Positions 11,719 to 23,690 of a DNA stretch of 64,000 nucleotides are shown here, piece after piece. Numbering within the stretch: the stretch's first letter is position 1; each line of letters starts with the position of its first letter. A program made the position numbers and the translations under genes. Under the pieces are notes generated by a model. That model was not told the origin of the DNA, ran no database searches, and saw only the letters and a list, made by a program, of their open reading frames with translations. The DNA comes from Sepiola atlantica (taxonomy: Eukaryota; Mollusca; Cephalopoda; Sepiida; Sepiolidae). The DNA lies in assembly GCA_963556195.1 (NCBI GenBank), contig OY744520.1, positions 3,147,501 through 3,211,500 on the forward strand, read 5' to 3'.

Positions 11719-12540
11719 CATTTAAATATGAGTTTTCTTATTGCTTTGAAGTACTCTCTTTATCTGTCTCCTTCATCCTTTTTAACATAATACCCAGGTA
11801 TTTATAAGTGCTATTAAGTAAGTCGATGCCTTCGAAATGTTACAGTGTCCCTTCTTAATCGCCAGTAGTTCATTATTTCGTATTCCAAATTAAATATGCA
11901 TATCAAAACTATATATTATTGTTGCGTAAATTAGTGTTTCTAACTTCAGTTATTTCAGATCATATATAAACATGAGGTGGTGAAGTTTTCATTTTTGTCA
12001 TGTGAACGAGTATCATGTATTTGAGCTGAATATGTTAATAGTTGTATCATAAACATGACTAAGCAATTGGTATGGAGAGTCTCCTGAGAAAACTGCGTCC
12101 AATTGTTGTTTTCCAATGTCAACTTACAGTCTCAAATAATCCATTGAATTTGCCATGAAGTTTAGAATTTCGTTAGCTGTTAATAATTCATAATATGTTA
12201 TCCTGTAGTTAATATTTGCCTTGATTTTTCTCTCTCCTGTCTTTTATTTCACTCAGTATTTTTAGGTCGTATGCATATCTCTCTCGTTGCTTGCCAAACT
12301 TGCCATAGTTTAAAAGGCCTCGTCAGAGTTTCTCCGTTTGTTTTATTTTCACACCCTTTTGTCATGTTTTTATTAACAATTCTGTAATTGTATATTTATA
12401 TGTGTTGCGGAAGACTGTTAACATATTATGTCACTTTTATATATAAAGATAGTAGTGTTTGTCGTTTATGAAATCCTGATATGTTCCTATTATTTTTTCT
12501 GTGTCTCTTTTAATATCATTGTAAGCGTATTTTATATTAT
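11718..12540. repeat. Upstream block (U2)
   Basis: Landmarks 'ttgaagtactctctttat', 'gccagtagttcattatttc' and 'gatagtagtgtttgtcgttt' place it opposite U1, U3 and U4. It is shortened by an internal deletion around 12305-12395. No gene. Confidence 0.8.
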
Positions 12541-12780
12541 CCTTATTATCACCATCATTACAATTATTATTATTATCACTATTATAATTATTATTAATGA
12601 TATGTATTGGTATTGAGTAAGGAATCATTAATATGGTCATCATAAATAATAATGATATTATTATTAATGATATCAATAATACCATTATTATCAATATTAT
12701 TATCATAACTAATTATAATAATTAATTATAATGATATTATTAATATCGATAATACAAACAATGTCAGAAATCTAGCCTTA
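12540..12780. repeat. A/T low-complexity tract (U2)
   Basis: Degenerate (ATT)n and AT words, without a long pure (ATT)n run. It is the counterpart of 3222-3510. Confidence 0.9.
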
Positions 12781-12827
12781 AATAAAGTTGATCAATTGCA
12801 AAATCTTTAAAAATATACTTAAAAGTG

Positions 12828-12910
12828 AAGAGACTATAGGTGAGTGTTTATCGTGACGCGTATTAGTGATTCGAGAGTTTCGTGTTCGATCTGGTTTGGT
12901 TCTTTAGGAT
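12828..12910 (+). other. tRNA-like element (U2)
   Basis: 'tgagtgtttatcgtgacgcg' and 'cgtgttcgatctggt' align with the U1 element. The B box has lost one A ('gttcgatc'), so it is probably weaker. It lies about 0.7 kb before the C2 ATG. Confidence 0.5.
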
Positions 12911-13451
12911 ACATAGAACTAATTTCATTCGGTGACTTGCCCATCTTAATAGTGAAACTCTTGGTTCTGTTTATCTATCTTTAATTATTTCATACTTAGA
13001 CTAGAATTACTAATTGGCAAATAAATACCTACGACTCCTTAGAAGAAGTCTAATCACAATTAACAAGTGATGCATTGTAGATCGTTAGGGACGAGGATAA
13101 AGTGTCGATTATTCGCTGTTATTATCTAAACTTGACACACTCCATTATTATTCAGAATATTAATAGCTTGAATTGCAATATCAATGGAACACCATTCTAT
13201 TAATTAAAATCTTTATTTCAAATATCTAAAATGAATTAGCATAAAGAATCAGCGAAATACGTAAGTAAATATTAGTTTGAATGTAACTCGTAAAGATCAC
13301 ATCATATTTGTTTCTTTGACTCTATTAAAATTGTCTCATTAATTTTGCACGGCTTGAACTTACTTTTTCTGAATGTCAGGTGTATAAATGTCAATTATGA
13401 CAAGACTCACATTACAGTTAATGGAATTGTCCAATTCGATGTTAAAATATG

Positions 13452-13486
13452 ATTGGTTTAAATATGGTTTATATTTGTTATAAGTA
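13452..13486 (+). promoter_or_regulatory. Promoter of copy C2
   Basis: Inverted CCAAT 'attgg' (13452-13456) and TATA-like 'tataagta' (13479-13486), the latter one base off the U3-U5 version. The ATG follows 67 bp later with no intervening ATG, consistent with a short 5' UTR. Confidence 0.6.
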
Positions 13487-13552
13487 AACTATTCCGCTTA
13501 CTGGATTTCATTGCAAAGTTTGCAGATAGAAGAAAACAGTACACCAGTTATT

Positions 13553-13801
13553 ATGGAGATGCAAGCTTCTGTTATGGAGGTGATGAGAGCCAAACGCGCT
13601 GCGATTCCTAAGATCAAGGGGCCGGTTCCCCCTAAAAAATGCGACGTCGATTACAAAACTCCGATCTATAGCCTTCTGATTACGATGTTTATTCTCATCC
13701 TTGTCGGTGTTATTTGGTATTCCTACTCTCTCCCCGAGAAGCAAGCACACCCAATGAATGTGGATAAACCCTCCGCATCTGATGATTCTATTGCTCATTG
13801 A
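13553..13801 (+). CDS. Small single-pass membrane protein, copy C2 (82 aa)
   Basis: Same architecture as C1: basic cytosolic-type N-terminus (RAKRAAIPKIKGPVPPKK, about 12-29), one membrane span at about 38-58, and an acidic tail ending SDDSIAH. Copy-specific residues are Cys30, Ile38, His66-Pro67, Lys72 and Ser79. Cys30 (TGC) and the TCC serine codon at 57 are shared only with C4. The frame is intact and the promoter boxes are present. The antisense strand is also open across this gene, but only as a mirror of its codon use, so it is not annotated. Function unknown. Confidence 0.75.
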   Translation: MEMQASVMEVMRAKRAAIPKIKGPVPPKKCDVDYKTPIYSLLITMFILILVGVIWYSYSLPEKQAHPMNVDKPSASDDSIAH

Positions 13802-14600
13802 GAATGTTTCTGCAACACCAGAAGAAAAATACGCCTACCTCCACCGGAAAAAAATGCAATCCGTTAAAGGTGGGAGTCCATCAATGTTAGAATGTCAATA
13901 TTGAATATAAACGGACAGAATGTTTCCATGTACACTTCTACATCATTTGATTCCAAAGAATGTGATTTCTTAAATTTTCATGGATATATCTTTAAAACTT
14001 GTATATCTAGATTCAACTATTTTCTAACAGAATGTATTTCACACTGTATAATCGTGTCTAATGCGACTCTTACACAGGAGTTGATCATAGTAGTTTCTCT
14101 TTCGTGTGAACTTTCAAATATATTTAAAATAATCGAACACTTTGTATTTAACGCAACTTTTAACATGCCGCACGTGAATATACACACATGCTAAGATATT
14201 GTAGTGGCACTTTTAAATCTGTACATTTTTGTTTTCTATATAATTGATCTAATCGCGTAAAATTCAATTCATCCTCTGATATTTTTACATGTAAAATGAT
14301 TTAAGACTTTTATAACTAGCACTCGATACTTGAATTTTAGTCGACGTACATTTAACTGATTTTGATTACACAATTCAGTTTCTCTTGTACTGTCGAAATT
14401 CTACAATGTTGATACTGCAGCTAATGCAACTAATTGCTAACATTGATTGCCTTTTAAACTTTTCGTTTTTTGTGAACATTACAGACATTAACCAGGAAAC
14501 AATCTTGTACCGTTCTATATTGGTTGGAAATGTGTTTAACTTTTCATGCGATTATTACTAGTACACTTTTAATAAAAGCTAAACACTTACTCATGTGTTT
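13802..14600 (+). other. 3' UTR of C2 with poly(A) signal at 14571-14576
   Basis: AATAAA lies 1018 bp after the ATG and a GT-rich stretch ('catgtgttttaattgg') follows. The conserved inner block 'acgcaacttttaacatgc' plus 'cgcacgtg' is at about 14153-14178. The hydrophobic ORF at 13892-14194 is not kept in the other units. Confidence 0.65.
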
Positions 14601-15085
14601 TAATTGGTTTCTAACACTATTTACTAGAATTCCGGCAGATATTTTCTTATCACAAAGTGTTAACACGGTATTTAAGGTGTCTCATAATACTTTGTGAACT
14701 GATTTTAATCAAAATACTGTAATTCTATTTGGTAAGTTTACTTTCATGGAATCATTAGCTTAGTGCGCATTTATACTAGACTAAAGCTTGTACAACGTCT
14801 AATTAATTAACCAATTAACTTATAAGTAGTGAATAAAAGCGTCATGGATATTTGTCGCTCGATATTTCATACAACGTGGTATTCTTGTGTCCTAAAGATT
14901 CATTACCAAGATAACATAAGGTTTAAGTACTATTGTCGTCTGTTTACATCGCACTAATTACCGTAGTCTCTGGTTAAACTATATTTTTCCAATTAGTCAC
15001 TGTTCTAGTGAAGTGGCAACTAGATTACGTAGAATTCCAATCTTCCACTTTACAATTAACAATACCAATCAGCCACACCCGTCTT
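14601..15085. other. Gene-distal flank (U2)
   Basis: Aligned with 5351-5800, 31100-31975 and 43790-44080 ('ccgtagtctctggtt', 'cactgttctagtgaagt', 'agccacacccgtctt'). No gene. Confidence 0.6.
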
Positions 15086-16540
15086 CTCCATCTATTTAAA
15101 ACTGAATGTGTGTGCTTTGTGTTTCTGTGCCTTATAGAAAAAATGTTAGAATATAGATACAATATAAAAGTGTATTATGTAAAATTAACCCTAACTTGAT
15201 GGGCGTGGACCCGCATCTATAAACCCGCCCCTAAGGGTTATATGGCGCAGATTCTATCGGGGGGCGGGTCGTTTTCAGTTATGTTTTATTCTATTTTGTA
15301 GTAATTAGAAAATGCTGAGCCATATTTTGCTTTCATTACGTAATACTTTAGGGTAACTTTTAATTTTATTTAAATTTTGTTAGCGTCACTTCTATTTACA
15401 TGGATGATGGGGTAAGACACTATATCGTAGGCCCGCCACTCTGTACGTACACATGTACATTTTATATCTTATGTAAGAAAAGTATTCGGCGTTAACAGGC
15501 AAATTATACCTTAAGTACATAAAACCATTTATGGTTTTTAATGAAATTTATTAGAGGATAGCTAAAGAAGAACGATAACTCGCGTTTAAAAACACAATTT
15601 AGGTTTGTTTAAAAAAGGTTAGAGAATATAGATACCTTATAAAAGTGTATTCTTGTTTTAAATTGAGTAAGATAATTTATCTTCATCATATTCTGAAATA
15701 GGGGGAGGGCAGACATTAGGTATAGACCGGACTATTCTTTCTACTCGGCGTTGTTTCAGATCAATCATTAACGTTATTTTTATTAATACTTTGATTTTAG
15801 CGATACTTTTGTCAGTTCTATTAAGACCTCCAAACTAACATTATTAAAATATAAAGGGAGACAGATAGACAGTTAGTGAGAGAGGGGGGAGATAGAAGTT
15901 TTAACAGCAAAATGTTACACACATAATTTAACTTCATTTTTTTTATTTCCCGAATAAATAAATGTAATATTACACTATTACATTTAAAGCAAATGGCTCC
16001 GGGGGGAAATGAATTACATTATTATTAGTGTTTAACACATTTAGTTCGTTGGTATTGTTTTTTTTTAAATGAGCGACGAACGCTAATCAAACTATTGCTA
16101 TTTTACGAAAGAAAATTATAGGAAATTACAACATGGCCGCCAGCGATTAAGTCATTGCATTCAAGTTTGATTTCAAAGTCTTTAAAAAAATAAAAATTTT
16201 ATTTCGGGATAAAAAGTACAATGTAAGAATAATTAATAACTTTCATTCAAAAATGTTTGTTTACATATCATTTCTTTAAGTAAATCCAGTTACATAAAAT
16301 ACATATTTAGTAAAAAGAATTTACGTGAATTACATTAGTTTTAAACACATTTAAACAAAAAAAGAATCATGGGGGGGGGGAGGGAAATAGAGGGTTGAAG
16401 TAGGAGGGAGATAATAGGAACCGCGGAAAGACAGACGGCTTGAGAAAGAGAGATTAAAGTTGTTTTTATATAAAGCTGTAACGCACAAACTCTTTAATTC
16501 CTACTACTTCTTTTATCGCGCCGGGTATCCCTGCTAGTAT
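15086..16540. mobile_element. Unclassified 1.45-kb insertion (U2)
   Basis: It interrupts the flank between 'ccacacccgtctt' and 'gttataa', which are adjacent in U3 (about 31962-31983). It holds two copies of a motif ('gaatatagata' then 'ttataaaagtgtatt', near 15150 and 15628), two diverged purine-rich segments (about 15860-15900 and 16405-16470), a GC-rich patch (15205-15270), and a perfect 11-bp inverted repeat at 15959-15986. No clear terminal repeats, target duplication or coding region, so the class is unknown. Confidence 0.5.
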
Positions 16541-16796
16541 GTTATAACAAATAATTTGGATTATCAAGAAAAAGTGAAGATTATATTTTAAAAAAATTAT
16601 TTTGGTCATAAAAATGTCACTTAATTCATGTTTCTTGTATAAATATATGTATGTCGGACTAACAATGACCATTTTAAAACTTATTAAATTATTGTTGACA
16701 TTACAAAATATACGGGCGAAAACTTTAGCAAATACATTTGACAATAAAACTAATGTATAGACACCATCTCACATTTTCAGGGAGGAAATAAACTAA
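16541..16796. other. Flank with small hydrophobic ORF (U2)
   Basis: It resumes the shared flank. At 16665-16760 a 31-codon ORF (MTILKLIKLLLTLQNIRAKT...) matches the 44213-44386 ORF over its first 20 codons without indels. The flank is interrupted on the right by the hairpin element. Confidence 0.45.
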
Positions 16797-17604
16797 TCAA
16801 GGGAGGCTCTATCCCTTAATATACTTCAACAACGACCTATGCTAGAAATCTCATTTCTTTTGATCAGTCATGACTAAAAAAACAATAAACCAAATTATTT
16901 AAAAACTTTGCACAAAATGTTCATTTGATAGGTTCTATAAGTGTGTAGAATTTCAGCATTATTAATCAAGGAAACCCAGAGATCCAGTAAGGTCAGGAGT
17001 GATTTTCTGTTATCCGTGTGTACGTACGTGTGTGCCACCCTGTATCTCATGAACTATTTAATGGATTCAGCTGATTGTTGGCAGAGATAGAGGTTCTAGG
17101 GTCTAGTTGATGGCATTTTAATTTCAGTTTACCATACACCTTAGTTCCCGAGAAAATTAAAAAAAAAACCCTTTAAAATTACCATTGTCTTGAGGCATAG
17201 CTTTTACCAAACTAGTGACATTCCATGATAAATGCCAGGATACTGAAATAATGTGCCCTTAATTGGGTTTAAATTCATATACACTAAATGTACAAAAGAA
17301 ACGGAATTCCCAATTTTTTTACTTTAATTGTCATTAAGGGTATGACTACACACCAACCAAGCCATTTCATTATCACATCACTACAGTATAACTCTCTATG
17401 CATGAATGGATAAAGTGTGAGGTGCGCTGAAGAAAAATTTCTACCAGTAAAATGCATAACCCTGTTGGGCTCGCATACCCTTACTGACAATAAAGGTGTA
17501 ACAATTTGGCAATTTCCTGGCTTTTGTATATTAAGTGTATATGAATTTTCATCTTAACCCTATTAAGGGCACATGATTTCAGTATACTGGCATTTATCAT
17601 GGAA
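16797..17604 (-). mobile_element. Helitron-like non-autonomous hairpin element (U2)
   Basis: About 808 bp, present in opposite orientation at 59001-59823. One end begins 'tcaagggaggct'. The other holds a long hairpin (17220-17605) with arms of about 130 bp running 'ttccatgataaatgcca' ... 'tggcatttatcatggaa'. U4 and U5 preserve the empty site 'actaatatc', showing insertion between A and T without a target duplication. A 5' TC end, A|T target, no duplication and a 3' hairpin resemble Helitrons. The canonical CTRR end is not seen, so the class is tentative. Confidence 0.6.
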
Positions 17605-17605
17605 T

Positions 17606-19090
17606 ATCGTCTGAGTTCGCCCAATTGTTGTAGCCATAGACATCATTCATGTTATTTCTAGTATCAATTGATCAATATCTGTTTAATACACTGGAATACC
17701 TACTAGTTTCTAAACAAACCATCTTGAGATTGGAGTAAATCCAGACATATTTTCTAAATGTCAAATCGAGCAATAATCTCAACTGCCAGTATGTTAGTCT
17801 ACATTATTTAATTTTGTTAGACACTCCTTTAATTCAAGGCTGGTTCGCAAATATTACTATATAATTAAGAAATGCCAATCTCTTCAGCTGTCGTTAGTTG
17901 TTTCTGTGCGATATACAAGTAATTAAGAATCAAAATACTACTACTTACTATGATATTTTAATGATAACAGTATTATAATTCTTCCAAATATATAGAGCTA
18001 AAGTAAGCATGAGAATAACTACTAATAAATTGCAACCTACAAACACAACTTATTTTACGAACTCTTAACATTCAAAACCGTAGTGTAAGTTAATCAATTC
18101 TGTATTAAACTTCATTCTAAACTCGGGAATTCTCTATTTTAACGGGGTTGCCTTTAATACAGTATATTATGATTATTTTAAAGTTTGTTCATATCTTTCA
18201 GAAATAACGGTTTTAACGATTACACCAATTAGATCAAGACGTACAATATGGAATGATAGAACTGCAATTAAATAAGAATTTTAATGAATATCATATAACG
18301 TTGTATGTAGGATGTTTTCGCTGACGGGAAATATATCCGTTTTACAAGTAATTAAAGTGAAAATGTGTCGATTGTGTAAAAAGGAATTGACATCACCAAC
18401 AGTGAGTTTAGAAGACGTGATTAAGGGTTTAGGCGAATAAAGTTTTGATATGTTCAACAAAACATAGGTTTTCGCATATCCTCTTATATTCTTTTGGGCT
18501 AGGCTTTATATGTAACATCATTGTATACATGAAAGTAAAATATGCTAAGAGCAATTAAATCAAATGAGCAAAGCAAAGTAGTATAACGCAGTGTTTTGAT
18601 ATATATGATTCACCCATTACGACGGCTGTTGTTAAAGTGAAGGATAGACCATCTTACTACTATTACAACGAACACTATCACAGTGACTTCTAACAGCAAA
18701 ATGAATGAAAATATCGTAATATACATTATAAACACGACAGCTATACAGAAAAATATTAATGAGGCAGACGATCTCTAGATATGCACTTGACTACTGCTGC
18801 TACTTGTCAACACTACATCTGTTTAGTCACACTGCCAATATTTATTACGATAAGAAATAAACGAGAATTGGCAAACGTATATTCTTATATATAATTGAAC
18901 GTATTAAATACATTTCAATCAGCTTAAAACACTATTATATTCGTTGTACTTATCTAGTTACTATTTGTTGTAAAATAAAATAAAATATAAAATATCCGTT
19001 CGTGTGTGATTCCCATTTGTTTGTGGTATGGCATATAACTGTAAAACAACAATATATCATTTTAGTTAATGTCTGCTTTCAATTTTTTTT
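17606..19090. other. Long flank before LINE fragments (U2)
   Basis: Homologous to 32175-33630 and 44390-46030. Landmarks are 'gagttcgcccaattgttgta', 'aatgatagaactgcaatt', 'ggatgttttcgctgacg' and 'ctactgctgctacttgtc'. Conserved at DNA level in three units, but without an ORF kept in frame. Confidence 0.6.
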
Positions 19091-19094
19091 ATAT

Positions 19095-19465
19095 AGACAT
19101 ATTGCTCGCTATGAAGGCAAAACGGACGCTCACATATCCGAAGCAATGGCTGCATTTTTTGAAAGAGACCTAGAGTATGTGATTGGATGAGGTCATTAAT
19201 GGATGCTAACATTTAATGCTTCTGAGAGAAAGCTCACCTCGTTACAACGACATGAAGCCTCATCGATCAGCCATTGTCATGGCAGATACCACCCCACTAC
19301 AAAACGCCAGCAACGTTTCTATCCCCACAATGTTGCCTTCTTGTGCCTGTTTTACAAGAAATTCAATAGATAGTGCACCGATGAATTTGTTGCTCTGGTG
19401 CCCGCTCGACCTAAATCGACTCGAACAACCCAACAATAAACTTGCGTCTATCTGTAGATTTTAAC
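19095..19465 (+). pseudogene. Jockey-a LINE fragment (U2)
   Basis: The translation shows RHIARYEGKTDAHISEAMAA, matching the segment just after the active site of the Jockey-b copies (YVGNTDEHMYEAMAKSL). It then jumps by internal deletion to the C-terminal stretch (NSIDSAPMNLLLWCPLD). Stops and frameshifts are present. Copies of the same truncated fragment lie at 33635-33990 and 46035-46350, with a very degraded trace at 58715-58800. Confidence 0.7.
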
Positions 19466-21780
19466 CAGAGTACTTTCGAATCGTTTGCAGATTGTTATTA
19501 GTGAATTGATTGAACCTGATCAGAACTATACTGTTAAGAGGAGATCAATTCAGAACAACTTGCATTTGATACGCACGATCTTAGACGGGTGAGAAACGAC
19601 ACCGACGCCTGTTTGATCAATTTAGATCAATCCAAAGCTTTTTACAAGGTGAACCATCTGTTTTTACAATCACGAGTGATTCAGTAGACTTACGCAGATT
19701 GATCTCCATGCTGTATCGTCGCCCGATGGCATCGGTGAAGGTAAATATGATGCAATCAGAATCGTTTGGTCTTTCTCGGTCGGTACGTCATGAGTTGCCG
19801 GCTTTCTCCTATGTTCTACGTTCTCGAGTTGGAGCCCTTCCTTTGCAAGCTGGAGCCAGGCGAGGCTGGACTGGGCCTACACGGTATTGCTCTACTTGGT
19901 TGTGCACGAACCAGGGTTTGCACGTATTCCGATGATGTTTCCGTTTTAGTTTTGAGCCGAGACATTTCCACGGTAACTAAGACACTGCAAAGGTATACAG
20001 AAGAAAATCGGAGACGTGGCCAACCTTATCAAATCCAATGACGTAATGTTAGCTGCCTGGAGTGGCACGGATGCTCTTCCGGGCCTTTTCAACTGGTCAG
20101 ATTACCCGGTCAGAATTCTTGGCGATGGGTGTGGACCGGCACTTCAGCTTAAAAAGAATTGGTTCGAAGTCCGGTCTAATGTCGAAGCGTCTGTAAAGAT
20201 TTGACTTCGAAAAGGACTTTCCCTTTAAAACTCGAGCTGAGACGTACGTCCTTCCTCTTATCTTTTAACGATTAGTTGTACTACCTTTGCTTGTGGACCG
20301 CTTGGTGAATTTGACGCGTATACTTTTCTCGATTCTGGGTGTCGAATTAGCTGCTTGTCTCTAGAAAAGCATGCACTAAACGTTCTGTTGTTGGAAGGCT
20401 TGTGAATGCCCGAGTGTCGTGCCATTTATATGCGTAGATGTTATCATCTCTAAGTAGACCTTTTACAGAGGAGTCCGCGTGGGGCCCTGTGGTCGAGAAG
20501 GCTTTTCCCAACCTCATCCCTGACCACTTGACTGAATGCCGTCGTAAGCCAAGGGGTCAATCGCGGTTCTTCAACGAATGCCGAACTGCGCTCAGAGTGC
20601 TGCCGGGGTCCAGTGACCTCGGCCGGTCTAGGAAAACACTATATCGGGAGTTAGTGGTGGGGACCGCTTTGGATCCACTTGGCAGGCGACTTGCATTGTC
20701 GGAGGAGGAGGTTCGCTCTCAGTGGAATTGGGCGCCAGGCCGGAGTTATCTTAACAATACTGAGTTTTCTCTAAGCTGGCGAGTAGTTCGAAATGTAGTA
20801 CCTCTTAATGGCATACGCTTCAGTATTGGTCTAAGTATGGACCCTTTTTGTCCACGTTGCGAAGATGATGAGCTTGAAACGGCCAAGCACGCCCTTTTTA
20901 ACTGCTCCAAGCTGCGTGAATACTGGACGTATGTCAACGAGGTGACGGCTCGCATCGTTCCCGAGCGGGTGACGTGCCTGGATTTAGAATCCGTTGTTTT
21001 CAACATGGAGCCCTTGTGGCCCAGGGAGAAACGAATGGTGTTACTTGCGATTTTAGCCGTAGCTAGACTCGTAGTGTGGGCTTCACGCTTAGACATAGGG
21101 CGTGGTGGGGTGTCGCCTTCTCATTACGATTTAATTTCGTATTTTAAGCATCAACTTAAAATCAAAATTAAATGTGATAGAAGGAGGTTACCCTTCTCGC
21201 TATTTAAAAGTAGGTGGATACACACCGCTAGTTTATGTGTGTTCATACGGAATATAATTGAGTTCGTGTTCCCTGCCTAAGCATGGCACACGCCGACCTT
21301 AGGTATTTCTTTTTGACAAGTTTGTCATAAATATCCAATTGTTGGATCAGTCTCTATAGCTAGTAGTACAAACGAGTCCTGTTTCCCCATCTTTATTTTA
21401 GGTGTGAGAACTCCTCCAGGATGCCCGCTCCCCGATTTACTTTATCCCTGGCCTGCCTTAATGGTATTTATCCTGGAGGACACCGCACATCCCTTTAAAA
21501 AACCACACCCAATATTTATTTTGTCCCCCTAGGCAACGCTCACTCCCACTTAGGAGCTGACTCTCTTGCTTTCGGTTGTTCCGGAAGACAGTGAGCAGTT
21601 CATACCTTAGATAGGATGGGAGGCTCCTACTAACTTACCATAATTAGCATTTTATTTATTTTATTTATTTTTACATCCCTTTTATTTTTATTTATTTTGG
21701 GGGGATTTTTTAAGGCTTAGTTTTTGTTCTTCCCACTCCCTATCACCATACTCTGTACATATTCCTTTTGTAAATAAAAA
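19466..21780 (+). mobile_element. Tx1/L1-like LINE, best-preserved copy (U2)
   Basis: The 5'-truncated reverse-transcriptase gene runs from QNYTVKRRSIQNNL (about 19525), through NLDQSKAFYKVNHL, LYRRPMASVKVNMMQSES and an active-site box TYSDDVSVLVLSRD (about 19920-19965; Tyr-Ser-Asp-Asp instead of Tyr-Ala-Asp-Asp). It continues into an uninterrupted C-terminal ORF (20438-21280). The 3' tail with 'tttgtaaataaaaatgatga' ends near 21780. The 5' part has frameshifts, so the element is dead. GC content is clearly above that of the host flanks. Confidence 0.82.
20438..21280 (+). pseudogene. Intact C-terminal ORF of Tx1-like ORF2 (280 codons)
   Basis: Longest open frame in the window. It covers the region after the polymerase domain. 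It includes a C-x2-C-x8-H-x4-C zinc knuckle (CPRCEDDELETAKHALFNC, about codons 138-156) preceded by the usual 'FSLSWRVVRNVVPLNG' helix region and followed by a conserved WASRLDIGR...SHYDLISYFKHQ segment. These are established features of Tx1/L1-group LINE ORF2 C-termini. It is only a fragment: the polymerase domain upstream is in other frames. Confidence 0.8.
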
Positions 21781-21984
21781 TGATGAGACAACCTAGAGAT
21801 ATTTTAAGTAGATTAAGTCCATAAAGTAAATGTGGTATTTTGGTGATTGAAGCTAGTTTTTTAGGGCATAGATCAGTGGACGACCCCCGACCCCCGACCC
21901 CCACTCTCCCCCATACCCGTTTTTGACCTTGTACCACATCCGTTTTTATATTTTCTGTAAATATTTAAAGAGATAAATAAAAAG
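21781..21984. other. Tx1 3' flank with C-rich triplet repeat
   Basis: Shared Tx1 3' flank. A 'gacccccgacccccgaccccc' run of three 7-bp repeats lies at about 21881-21902. It ends where a second Tx1 3' fragment begins. Confidence 0.6.
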
Positions 21985-22890
21985 GATGTTGCGTTAGGTC
22001 TCAATGATTGCGAAGGCTTTATTCAACCTCATCATATATCACTTGGCCGAATGTTGTTGGAAGCCAAGGGATCAATCGCAGTTCTTTAACGAATGCCGAG
22101 CTGCGCTCAGAGTTCTGCCCTTGTTCAGTGACATCGCCCGGTCTATGAAAATACTGAATCGAAAATTAGTGGTCCTGACTTAACAATATTGGTTCGAAAT
22201 GTGGAACTCCTCAATAGTATAGCTATAGCATTTGTATGGACTTATATCCCTTTTTTGCACGTTGCAAAGAAGGTGAAATCGAAACGGCCGAGCACACCTT
22301 TTTAAACTGTTCCTACCATCGTGAATACTTGAAGTATGGCAACAAGGTGACGGCTCGCATCGTTCCCGCGCAAGTGACGTGCCATGCTTTAGCATTCGTA
22401 GTTATCAACATAGATCACTTGTGGCCCATGGAGAAACGAAACGTGTTTCTTGCGAGTTTAGCCGTAACTAGACTCGTACTGCGGGCTTCAAGCTTAGAAA
22501 GTGGGTGTGGGGGCGCCGCTTTCTCATTTCCATTTGATTTTGTATTTAAAGCATCACCTTCACATCAGAATTAAATGTAAGAGAAAGAGTTTATTTAGCT
22601 CACTATGTAAAAGATGGTTGAAACACACGGCTAGTTCATGCGTGTTTATACACAATAGATTGTAGTTCGTGTTCTCTGCCTGAGCATGAAACACATCGAC
22701 CTTAGGTCTTACATTTTGACCCTTATTTTATATCAAAGTGAAAAATCTGTCCCTCTAGCAAGTAATACAAATGAGTATGTGTCCCTATCTTTATTTTAGG
22801 TTTCAGAATTCCTCCACGATGCCCGACCCTGATTTACTTAATCCCTGACCCTGCCAACATCATACCGATTGTGTATATTTTTGTAAATAA
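21985..22890 (+). pseudogene. Second, truncated Tx1-like 3' fragment (U2)
   Basis: It begins 'ggatgttgcgttaggtctca', the same internal point as in U3 (34925) and U4 (46615). It covers the C-terminal region again in decayed form (LYPFFARCKEGEIETAEH...), then the shared tail. U2 thus carries two Tx1 3' halves in tandem, which fits unequal crossing-over between units of different Tx1 state. Confidence 0.7.
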
Positions 22891-23104
22891 AAATCATCAA
22901 ACCACATGGGATTATTTAAAGGAGCTTAGTCCATAGAGGCAATGTGGTATTGTGGTGATTAAAACTAGTTTTAAGCCATATACCAGTGGGCGGCCTCTTA
23001 CCCCTATTTACCTCCATATCCATTTTGGTCTTGTGCCACATCTGACTTTTTATATTTTTCTTAAAAATGTAAAAATTATTAAGATAAATAAAATCTACTA
23101 TCTT

Positions 23105-23690
23105 TCGAGACTCAATTCAGAGAGGTGTTTAGGAAGTGTAATCCATGTTCTATGTTCATGATATAATCCTCCTAGGCATTAGTTTCTTTTAAAAAAGGTG
23201 TGGAATTAGTGTAATATCTGGTCTCTTGTAATTATACAATCCTCCCAGGGATTACGCTCTCTTTTTTTAGGTGTAGAGGTAGTGTAGTATCGGTTCTGTT
23301 TTCATCATACCTTGCACCCAGGCATTCTATCCTTCTATTTAGTAGGCCTGAGTGTGGGGGTAGTGTAGTATCGGGTGTTTTGTCATGAGACAGTCCCTCC
23401 AGACATTCCCTAATCTATTTTTGAGAGATGTGGATGTAGTGTTTTATTTTTCTGTTGTCATGATACCATTCTCCCAGGTATACTTTCTCTTTTCTAGGAG
23501 GTATAAAGATAGTTTATATGTGTTCTGTTGTCTTGATTACACCCTCTTTTGAATGACCACCGCTTTTTAGTGGTATGTAGGTAGTGTAGTATCTGTTCTG
23601 CTGTCATGATACATCTTGGAAGGCATTACATAATTATTTTTGATAGCTGTTTAGGTAGTGTAGTATTTTTTCGGTGTTCAATTTGCAAAA
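23105..23690. repeat. 74-bp minisatellite array (U2)
   Basis: Same monomers as 10130-10545 in the same order ('cggttctgttttcatcatac' third, 'catgagacagtccctccag' fourth), with extra monomers at the right end. Position-specific similarity between units shows that the array was duplicated as a block. Confidence 0.85.

Noticed and set aside
13508..13798. Antisense 96-codon ORF over copy C2 (and similar over C3 and C5)
   Set aside because: Mirror of the sense codon pattern. The sense frame has promoter, start, stop and conservation.
16797..17604. Calling the hairpin element a classical TIR transposon
   Set aside because: The long inverted repeats are both at one end of the element, and the outermost ends do not match each other.
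20746..21096. 116-codon antisense ORF over the Tx1 C-terminus
   Set aside because: Shadow of the 20438-21280 frame, which carries the zinc knuckle.
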